Part shown: positions 1 through 4,991 of the stretch, piece by piece | Position numbering within the stretch: position 1 is the first letter of the stretch | Layout: every line of letters begins with the position of its first letter | Assembly (NCBI GenBank): GCA_027021605.1 | Contig: JALUUA010000230.1 | Coordinates: 1-7,932 of the forward strand | Source of the DNA: Candidatus Bipolaricaulota bacterium | GTDB lineage: Bacteria; Bipolaricaulota; Bipolaricaulia; RBG-16-55-9 | Length of the DNA: 7,932 nucleotides | Direction of reading: 5' to 3' | Notes under the pieces: generated by a model | The model's database searches: none | What the model was told of the DNA's origin: nothing | What the model saw: only the letters and a program-made list of their open reading frames with translations | Position numbers and translations under genes: made by a program

Positions 1-1
1 G

Positions 2-67
2 AGTAGAGCAGAGAAGCAAGCGTTGGCGCAAGCGCCGGAGGACGTTGAGGAATTGTTGAGGAGTTAA
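2..67 (+). CDS. C-terminal end of an unidentified protein (partial)
   Basis: Frame 2 is open from the window edge to a TAA at 65-67 and reads 21 codons, ending in PEDVEELLRS. The other two forward frames are less convincing: frame 1 stops at its second codon, and frame 3 gives a very arginine-rich peptide that stops just short of this point. The acidic, leucine-containing end looks like a normal helical C-terminus. Too little is visible to name a family. A compact hairpin at 118-134 lies about 50 bases downstream and could end its transcript. The call rests on composition alone and could be a chance open frame. Confidence 0.35.
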   Translation, partial: SRAEKQALAQAPEDVEELLRS

Positions 68-117
68 GGAAGGGCCGGCGGGGAGGCTGCCCGACCGCGA
101 CTCCCCCTCTCCCGAGC

Positions 118-134
118 AAAAACCCGCAGGGTTT
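118..134 (-). terminator. compact hairpin with T-run, likely intrinsic terminator
   Basis: AAACCC (120-125) and GGGTTT (129-134) form a perfect 6-base-pair stem around GCA. Read leftward, the stem is followed by a run of five T (the second arm plus bases 119-118), the usual shape of a short intrinsic terminator. It sits about 260 bases past the response regulator stop, so it could end the kinase/regulator transcript. Read rightward, the T run is only three long, so termination of the partial gene at 2-67 is less certain. The stem is short, with three A-T pairs. Confidence 0.45.
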
Positions 135-143
135 GATAATCAG

Positions 144-228
144 GAGGTGGGCCTACGGGAAAACTCTTGGAGTATCGGGGTCTTGGGACGGCGGCGTCCC
201 CCAAACGCCGCAGCCGATCGGGCACCTC
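144..228. repeat. nested inverted repeats, possible structured RNA
   Basis: Several complementary arms are nested: GAGGTG (144-149) with CACCTC (223-228), and inside that ATCGG (174-178) with CCGAT (214-218). Inside the second pair are two mutually exclusive hairpins, GGGACG (185-190)/CGTCCC (195-200) and GCGGCGT (191-197)/ACGCCGC (205-211). A small ACTC/GAGT stem (163-166/170-173) fits in the left arm. Short GC-rich matches arise by chance in DNA of this composition, so the significance is uncertain. I could not match it to any riboswitch or small-RNA family from memory. Confidence 0.25.
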
Positions 229-392
229 TCCCGCCGTAATCCTCGTTTCGGCCTTAGGCCCTCGCGATGCCGTAAGAACCCCCATTTCCCCGATCATCCT
301 ACCCGAAGTCCCGGGGACGGGGAAGGGGGCGGTTGCCGGATTCCGGCGTGCGATTTTCTCGGAAGAGGGCGTGCGAGATTTTCGCAATCCAA

Positions 393-1028
393 TCAAAGCT
401 CGACCAGCCCGTGGCGGATCGCAAAGCGGGTGAGTTCGGCGTTGTTGCGCAGGCCCAGCTTCTTGAGGATTCGGCGGCGGTGGCTGTCCACGGTCTTGAT
501 CCGAATTCCCAGCTCCGCGGCGATCTCGCGGTTCGTGAGCCCCTGGGCGAGGAGCCGCAGCACCTGGAACTCCCGATCGGTCAGGCGCTCCGCCGGGTCG
601 GCCTCCTCGGGATGGACGAATTTCTCCGCGAAGGCCCGCTCGATCTCCGGCGGCATGTACGGCACCCCCCGTGCGACGGCCCGCACGGCGCGCACCAGCT
701 CCTCGGAGTCGGCCCCCTTGTAGAGGAAGCCGTGCGCCCCCGCGCGCAGGGTCCGCAGCGCGTAGTGCTCCTCGTTGTGCATCGTGAGCACCAAGACGCG
801 GGTGTGAACCCCTTGGGCCCGGATCTCGCGAATCGCCTCCAGGCCGTCCTTTCCCGGCATGCTGAGGTCCAAGATGAGCACGTCCGGATGGGTTGCGCGC
901 ACGAGCCGGAGGGCCTCTTCCCCGTCTTGGGCCTCGCCGACGACCCGGACGTCCACCTCGGCCGCCAGGATGCGGTGCAGCCCCTGGCGCACCAGCGCGT
1001 GGTCATCCGCGATGGCTACCCGAATCAT
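393..1028 (-). CDS. NarL/FixJ-type response regulator (REC + LuxR HTH)
   Basis: This 211-residue protein is a DNA-binding response regulator, the output half of the two-component pair with the kinase just upstream. Residues 1-120 form a receiver domain: the acidic pair D8-D9, phospho-acceptor D54 in ILDLSMPG, T82 and K104 (in LYKG) are all present, so it should be phosphorylated normally. Residues 147-211 form a LuxR-type helix-turn-helix, with LTDREFQVLRLLAQGLTNRE and then IKTVDSHRRRILKKLG as recognition region. The length is typical for the NarL/FixJ family. An in-frame start 22 codons earlier exists, but it lies inside the kinase gene and adds proline/arginine-rich sequence with no homology; ATG at 1026-1028 gives the canonical MIRVAIADDH start. 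It begins 10 bases after the kinase stop, so the two are co-transcribed and probably translationally coupled. Only a weak GGAA precedes the start. Targets are unknown. Confidence 0.95.
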   Translation of the reverse strand: MIRVAIADDHALVRQGLHRILAAEVDVRVVGEAQDGEEALRLVRATHPDVLILDLSMPGKDGLEAIREIRAQGVHTRVLVLTMHNEEHYALRTLRAGAHGFLYKGADSEELVRAVRAVARGVPYMPPEIERAFAEKFVHPEEADPAERLTDREFQVLRLLAQGLTNREIAAELGIRIKTVDSHRRRILKKLGLRNNAELTRFAIRHGLVEL

Positions 1029-1038
1029 CGTTCCGAAG

Positions 1039-2685
1039 TCAGCCCCCCTCGGGAGCGGGGGCGAGGGGGATCTCCGCTCGGACCCGCGTCCCACGGGGGC
1101 GTAGGGGTTCGATCCGCAGCGTCCCGCCCACCAGCGCCGCCCGCTCCCGCATCCCGATCAGGCCCAACGCGTCGGAGGAGCGGAGCGCCTCCGGGGGGAT
1201 GCCCCGCCCGTCGTCCTCCACGCGGAGTACGGCCTCATCGCCCGAGACGCACAGCCGGACCCGAACGGATCGGGCTTCGGCGTGGCGCAGGACGTTGGTG
1301 AGCGCCTCCTGGGCGATGCGGTAGAGCACCGTGGCCGCCTCGCGGGGAATCGCCTCGAGGGGGCCCTCCATCCGAACGTCCCACCGCAGGTCCGGGGCCT
1401 GGCCTTGGAACTCCCCGACCAGGGTCTCGAGGGCCGGACCGAGGCCCCAGGCGTCGAGCAGCACGGGCCGGAGCCCCCGGGAGAGGGAGCGGACGGTCTC
1501 CATCGCCTGTTCCAGGCGGCGACAGAGCCCCTGGGCCAGATCCTTCACCTCCTGGGGGCGCTCGGCCCGCTTGGCGATCCACTCCGCGTCCATCTTGAGG
1601 GCGGTGAGGAGCTGGCCGAGGGTGTCGTGCAGCTCGCGCGCCAGGTGGAGGCGCTCCTGCTCTTGCGCTTCGAGGGTGCGCTGAGCGAGGTTGCGCTGGG
1701 CCTCCTCCAGCCGCTTGCGCTCGGTGATGTCCTCGATCTCGCCCTCGTAGTACAGCACCCGCCCCCGCTCGTCGCAGACGGCCCGCGCGCTGTCCTTCAT
1801 CCACCGGATCTCCCCGCCCCGGACGCGGACCCGGACCTCGAAGTCCCGCACCACCCCCTCCCGCTCCATGAGCGCCTGCCAGCGCTTGCGGTCCTCGGGG
1901 TCGACGTAGAACTCCTGGACGCGGCGCTCGAGCAGCGCCTCGCGGCTGGGGTACCCGGCCATCTCCACCAACGCGGGGTTGGCGTCCACAAATCGCCCGT
2001 CGGGCGTGGTGCGGTAGAGCCCCACGGGGACGTGGGTAAAGAGGCTGCGGTAGCGCTCCTCCGCCCGGCGCAGCTCCTCCCAGAGCCGGGCGTTCTCCAG
2101 CGCCACCGAGGCCAGCTCCGCAAAGCGCTCCAGGACCCCCACCTCCGCCGGGGCGAAGCGGCGCTCCGCTTCCAGGTGCGCCAGCGCGATCACCCCGACG
2201 ACCTCGGAGTCGGAGAGGAGCGGGACGCCCACGATGGCCCGGATGGCGTCATAGTCCGGGCGGTCGACGCGCCCGGACCAGTGGCGGTAGTCGTCGACGA
2301 CCAGGGTGCGACGGCGCTCCCAGACCCGCCCGGCCAGCCCCTCCCCCCTCCGGACGGAGTGCCCGACGCAGCCGCGGAAGACGCCGGTGCCGATCCGCAC
2401 CGTCAGCTTCTCCTCGCCGTCACGGAGGTAGACGTAGCCGTGTTCGGTGCCCACCAACACCCCGGCGCGGCGGACGATCGCCGTCAGCAGCTCCTGCACG
2501 TCGCGCCGACGGATGAGCCCCAGGGCCGTCTCGTGAAGGGCCTCCAAGTACGCCCGCTGGCGCTCCAGGACCTCCTGGGCCCGGCGACACCGCGCCTCCG
2601 CCGTCTCCAGGTCCCTCACCCGCTCCTGCAGGCGACGGAGCTCCCGCAGGAGGCTTTCGCGGTCTCGTTCCCCCCGATTCGCCAT
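1039..2685 (-). CDS. Soluble GAF-PAS sensor histidine kinase (HisKA_3 type)
   Basis: This 548-residue kinase autophosphorylates on histidine and passes the phosphate to the regulator encoded directly downstream. Domains in order: a short N-terminal coiled coil (about 8-48), a GAF domain (about 48-200), a PAS domain with its C-terminal PAC motif (about 206-325, ending EIEDITERKRLEE), a HisKA_3 dimerisation/phosphoacceptor domain with H353 in ARELHDTLGQ, and a HATPase_c domain (about 445-541). The last has N-box N464 (EALTNVLRHAEA), DDGRGIP at 491-497 and GLIGMRERA at 508-516. All catalytic motifs look intact. There is no membrane-spanning segment, so sensing is cytosolic; neither ligand is apparent. 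The start at 2683-2685 is chosen because GGAG stands 5 bases upstream and a good promoter lies at 2727-2756. The longest frame reaches 46 codons further, but its start overlaps the divergent promoter. HisKA_3 kinases normally pair with NarL-type regulators, as here. Confidence 0.95.
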   Translation of the reverse strand: MANRGERDRESLLRELRRLQERVRDLETAEARCRRAQEVLERQRAYLEALHETALGLIRRRDVQELLTAIVRRAGVLVGTEHGYVYLRDGEEKLTVRIGTGVFRGCVGHSVRRGEGLAGRVWERRRTLVVDDYRHWSGRVDRPDYDAIRAIVGVPLLSDSEVVGVIALAHLEAERRFAPAEVGVLERFAELASVALENARLWEELRRAEERYRSLFTHVPVGLYRTTPDGRFVDANPALVEMAGYPSREALLERRVQEFYVDPEDRKRWQALMEREGVVRDFEVRVRVRGGEIRWMKDSARAVCDERGRVLYYEGEIEDITERKRLEEAQRNLAQRTLEAQEQERLHLARELHDTLGQLLTALKMDAEWIAKRAERPQEVKDLAQGLCRRLEQAMETVRSLSRGLRPVLLDAWGLGPALETLVGEFQGQAPDLRWDVRMEGPLEAIPREAATVLYRIAQEALTNVLRHAEARSVRVRLCVSGDEAVLRVEDDGRGIPPEALRSSDALGLIGMRERAALVGGTLRIEPLRPRGTRVRAEIPLAPAPEGG

Positions 2686-2690
2686 CCTTT

Positions 2691-2694
2691 CTCC
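2691..2694 (-). promoter_or_regulatory. Shine-Dalgarno of the histidine kinase
   Basis: GGAG on the minus strand, 5 bases before ATG 2685-2683. It selects this start over the longer open frame reaching 2823. Confidence 0.7.
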
Positions 2695-2726
2695 GTTTTC
2701 TTGCTTTCGCCCCGGTTTTCCGCCCG

Positions 2727-2756
2727 ATTGTAGCCCACGTCTCCCCCGAGAAACAA
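2727..2756 (-). promoter_or_regulatory. sigma70-like promoter of the kinase/regulator operon
   Basis: On the minus strand TTGTTT (2756-2751) and TACAAT (2732-2727, five of six matches to TATAAT) are separated by 18 bases. The predicted transcription start is near 2720, giving a leader of about 35 bases before the kinase ATG. The palindrome GGTCGACC (2759-2766) lies directly upstream of the -35 box, between the two divergent promoters, and could bind a regulator. Confidence 0.6.
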
Positions 2757-2786
2757 GCGGTCGACCCTCTCCTCCGGGGCCAGCGG

Positions 2787-2815
2787 TTGACATCCCGTGG
2801 ATCCGCCCGTATCGT
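2787..2815 (+). promoter_or_regulatory. sigma70-like promoter of the PLP enzyme gene
   Basis: A perfect TTGACA (2787-2792) is followed after exactly 17 bases by TATCGT (2810-2815, four of six matches). The predicted start of transcription near 2822 leaves a leader of about 40 bases with a good ribosome binding site. The TTG at 2787 is also the furthest-upstream possible start codon of the downstream frame, but as a -35 box it is almost certainly not translated. Confidence 0.65.
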
Positions 2816-2846
2816 ACGGTCATCGCCGTTGCGACTCGTTCCCCGA

Positions 2847-2853
2847 GGGGAGG
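2847..2853 (+). promoter_or_regulatory. Shine-Dalgarno of the PLP enzyme
   Basis: GGGGAGG sits 8 bases before ATG 2862-2864. It fixes the start there rather than at the TTG at 2787. Confidence 0.75.
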
Positions 2854-2861
2854 TCGAAGAG

Positions 2862-4058
2862 ATGGCCGAAAACCGCGATGCGGGCGCCCGGGCTGCCCGG
2901 GACTGGGGGGCGTACCGCTCGGAGTTCCCCACCCTGCAGCGGAAGGTCTACCTCAACACCTGCTCCCTGGGGGCCCTCTCCCGGCGCTCCCACCGGGCCG
3001 TCAACGAGTTCCTGGCGCTCTGGGAGGAGTGGGACGCCTCCGCCTGGTACGAGATCTGGCTGGGGAAGCTGGGGGAGCTGCGGGAGAGCTTCGCCCGGCT
3101 CATCGGGGCCCGACCCCACGAGGTCGCGCTCCTCCCCCACGTCTCGGCGGCCCTAAGCGCGATCGCTTCCTCTCTAGACTACAAAGAGCGCCCCAAGGTG
3201 GTGCTCACGGCGCTCGACTTCCCCACCGTGGGGCACCAGTGGTGGGTCAAGCGCCCCCTGGGCGTCGAGGTCGAGATCCTCCCCAGCCCCGACGGGGTCC
3301 GGGTGCCCCTAGAAGCCTACGAGCGCGCCGTCGACAAGTGCACCGCGCTGGTGGCCACCTCGCGGGTCTTCTTCACCAGCGGGTACATCCAGAACCTAGG
3401 GGCGATTGCGGAGATCGCCCACGCCCGCGGGGCCTACGTCCTCGTCGACGACTACCAGGGGACCGGCCAGATCCCCATCGACGTGAAGGACCTCAACATT
3501 GACATGCTCGTCACGGGCGGGCTGAAGTGGCTGCTCGGCGGCCCCGGGATCGCCTTCCTCTACGTGCGCGAGGGGCTCATCGAGGAGCTGGAGCCCACGA
3601 TCACGGGCTGGTTCGCCGCCCGGAACCAATTCGACTTCCGCGTGGACGAGTTCGCGTACCACGAGGACGCCCGCCGGTTTGAGTCGGGAACTCCCGCGTT
3701 GGCGGCCGTCTACGCCGCCGCGGCGGGCCTGGAGATCGTCCACGAGATCGGGCCTCCCGCCTTACGGGAGCGCACGAGCTTCCTGACCGAACACCTCATC
3801 GAAGGAGCCCGTCGGCGGGGGCTGGCGCTGCGCGTGGCCGATCGGCCCGAGGAGTGGGCGGGGATCGTGATGCTGCCCATGGCCGATCCGGCCTCCGCGG
3901 TGCGAAAGCTTGCGGAGCGCGATATCATCGTCGACTACCGCCCCGGCGCGCTGCGCGTCTCGCCGTACTTCTACAACACGCCGGAGGAGAACGAGCTCGT
4001 CCTCGACGCCGTTCAGGAGCTCCTGCGCTCCTCCCACGGGTCGCGCGGTGAATGCTAG
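2862..4058 (+). CDS. Class V aminotransferase-fold PLP enzyme, kynureninase/SufS-like
   Basis: This 398-residue protein belongs to the fold type I, class V group of pyridoxal-phosphate enzymes (cysteine desulfurases, selenocysteine lyases, kynureninases, small-substrate aminotransferases). Visible landmarks: the N-terminal substrate loop VYLNTCSLG (29-37); VDDYQ (195-199), giving an aspartate for the pyridine nitrogen and a following glutamine; the Schiff-base lysine K222 in TGGLKWLLGGPG; RFESGTP (272-278), equivalent to the FExGTP element of the family; and LRVSPYFYNTPEE (364-376), with R365 the likely substrate-carboxylate arginine. The histidine/cysteine loop that carries the active-site cysteine of SufS/CsdA is absent: the chain runs from VDYRPG straight into LRVSP, as in kynureninases. 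So a cysteine desulfurase role is unlikely. The substrate is unknown. It is divergent from the kinase operon, whose regulator could control it (inference). Its stop overlaps the stop of the convergent gene. Confidence 0.9.
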   Translation: MAENRDAGARAARDWGAYRSEFPTLQRKVYLNTCSLGALSRRSHRAVNEFLALWEEWDASAWYEIWLGKLGELRESFARLIGARPHEVALLPHVSAALSAIASSLDYKERPKVVLTALDFPTVGHQWWVKRPLGVEVEILPSPDGVRVPLEAYERAVDKCTALVATSRVFFTSGYIQNLGAIAEIAHARGAYVLVDDYQGTGQIPIDVKDLNIDMLVTGGLKWLLGGPGIAFLYVREGLIEELEPTITGWFAARNQFDFRVDEFAYHEDARRFESGTPALAAVYAAAAGLEIVHEIGPPALRERTSFLTEHLIEGARRRGLALRVADRPEEWAGIVMLPMADPASAVRKLAERDIIVDYRPGALRVSPYFYNTPEENELVLDAVQELLRSSHGSRGEC

Positions 4059-4083
4059 GGCAGGTGATTCACCACGAAGCGCG
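4042..4083. terminator. hairpin spanning two convergent stop codons
   Basis: GGTGAAT (4047-4053) pairs perfectly with ATTCACC (4067-4073), and outside them CGCGC (4042-4046) pairs with GCGCG (4079-4083) across a 5-base bulge. The 13-base loop contains CTAG (4055-4058), the interlocked stop codons of the two converging genes. With no intergenic space, this is the obvious place for transcripts from both sides to end. There is no T-run on either strand, so it may act as an RNA 3'-end stabiliser, a collision barrier or only a chance repeat. Confidence 0.35.
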
Positions 4084-4924
4084 CAAGGAGCAGCGCCCAC
4101 AGGGCCAGCCCCACCCAGATGATCGCGGGCACGGGCGGGTTGGGCCGGTCGCGCACCACGAACAGCGTCGTGGGCCGCCCGCTCCCCTGAAGGTCCGCCA
4201 CGATCAGGGTGTAGTTCCTCTGGGGGCCGAAGCGCAGCCCCTGGACGCGCATCAGGAGCTCCCCCTCCGGGGAGAGCACCGCGAGGTCGTACGAGCCCGG
4301 CGCCACCGGGGTGTACCCCCGACCCAACGGGATCTTTCCCCCCCCGCTGAGGTCGAGGACGGCGCGCGCCTCGGAGCCGGGGAGGGCGTCGATCAGGCGC
4401 ACCCGCGCCCGGTCCCGATCTTCGGCGCGGGGGAACTCGTCGACCAAGAGGATCGCGCCGACCCTTGCCCTCGGGGAGCCGACGAGCACCGCGGTGTGGG
4501 CCCTCCCCGGCTGCAGCAGCACCCTCTCCTCGAGCGCCGGGCGGCCCCCCGGCCCTGCGGCCCGCAGGAGGTGCTCGCCCGCGGGCAGGCGCACGTAGCG
4601 GCTCACCGAGCGGACCGCAATCCCCTCGAAGCGGAGCGCGTCGTCCACCCAAACGTCGAGCGCGTCCACCCCACCCACGAGGTGGACGACCCGCAGCTGG
4701 GCGGCTCCCGCATCCGCTCCTGCCCCTGCTCCCTGCGCCCGGGCATCCGGGGCCCCGACCCCCATCCAGCCCAGGGCCAGCAGGAGCACGCCGAGGGCTC
4801 CCGCCAGGGCTTTCCTACCCCCACCCCCACCACCCCCGACGCAGACGCCGACGCCGGATGCGGCCTTCGTCCTGCCCTCTCGCTTTTGCGCTTGCCCTTG
4901 CTCTCGCCCTCGCTCTTGACTCAC
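4055..4924 (-). CDS. Exported, C-terminally anchored DUF4397-like protein
   Basis: This 289-residue protein appears to be exported and held in the membrane by its C-terminus. Residues 1-38 are an unusually long, charged, glycine-rich leader with seven consecutive glycines (30-36); a hydrophobic core follows (about 39-57), then ARAQ (61-64), a likely signal peptidase site. From about 77, LRVVHLVGGVDALDVWVDD, then VSRYVRLPAGEHLL, matches my recollection of DUF4397, a beta-sandwich-like extracellular domain of unknown function. A second beta-rich part (172-258) follows, then a proline-rich spacer and a membrane segment (about 266-285) with R282 on the cytoplasmic side. GTG 4924-4922 is the only start before the hydrophobic core: an in-frame TAG lies at 4981-4979, and GAGGGGG stands 5 bases upstream. 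It starts 67 bases after the VWA-stalk gene, so the two are probably one operon. The exact role is unknown. Confidence 0.8.
   Translation of the reverse strand: MSQERGREQGQAQKREGRTKAASGVGVCVGGGGGGGRKALAGALGVLLLALGWMGVGAPDARAQGAGAGADAGAAQLRVVHLVGGVDALDVWVDDALRFEGIAVRSVSRYVRLPAGEHLLRAAGPGGRPALEERVLLQPGRAHTAVLVGSPRARVGAILLVDEFPRAEDRDRARVRLIDALPGSEARAVLDLSGGGKIPLGRGYTPVAPGSYDLAVLSPEGELLMRVQGLRFGPQRNYTLIVADLQGSGRPTTLFVVRDRPNPPVPAIIWVGLALWALLLARFVVNHLP
4873..4922. repeat. degenerate hexamer tandem repeat in leader codons
   Basis: From 4881 to 4922 the plus strand reads as seven consecutive six-base units (CGCTTT, TGCGCT, TGCCCT, TGCTCT, CGCCCT, CGCTCT, TGACTC) close to YGCYCT, and a further TGCCCT is at 4873-4878. 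On the coding strand this is a purine-rich tract that encodes the charged N-terminus SQERGREQGQAQKREGR of the DUF4397-like protein. It ends exactly at the GTG start codon. Confidence 0.55.
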
Positions 4925-4991
4925 CGCGGCCCCCTCATCCTCATCGTCGTCTCGACGTCGTGGCTTGGGTTCATGGGCCTATAGCGTGGGC

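Larger units (their letters stand above)
68..392. other. 325-base intergenic region, no convincing gene
   Basis: This gap lies between the partial rightward gene and the leftward response regulator, which converge on it. Open frames exist on both strands but have proline/arginine-rich, non-family-like translations and no ribosome binding site. The region does hold a terminator-like hairpin (118-134), nested inverted repeats (144-228), a 13-base hyphenated palindrome GCCGGATTCCGGC (335-347), and a 9-base direct repeat GGCGTGCGA at 345-353 and 368-376, each copy followed within two bases by TTTTC. No tRNA, rRNA or recognised riboswitch consensus was seen. Confidence 0.6.

Noticed and set aside
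131..162. Resemblance of 131-160 to the GATAAT...GTAGGGAA part of a TPP riboswitch
   Set aside because: The CTGAGA element and the paired arms of that riboswitch are missing, and no coding start follows on the plus strand; the similarity is a few bases only.
64..396. 110-codon leftward frame in the 5' gap, starting with TTG at the response regulator stop
   Set aside because: It is arginine/proline-rich, has no domain or Shine-Dalgarno, and would run through the terminator-like hairpin at 118-134.
1282..2733. 483-codon open frame on the plus strand opposite the histidine kinase
   Set aside because: It is antisense to a gene with complete GAF, PAS, HisKA_3 and HATPase_c motifs. Its translation is leucine/proline/glycine-rich with no domain, and GC-rich codon use keeps the opposite frame open by chance.
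2862..4058. Annotation of the PLP enzyme as cysteine desulfurase SufS/NifS
   Set aside because: The active-site cysteine loop is absent. The only cysteines (34, 160, 398) are not at that position.
3762..4652. 296-codon leftward frame crossing the PLP and DUF4397-like genes
   Set aside because: It overlaps two well-supported genes, is extremely rich in glycine, arginine, proline and alanine, and matches no family.
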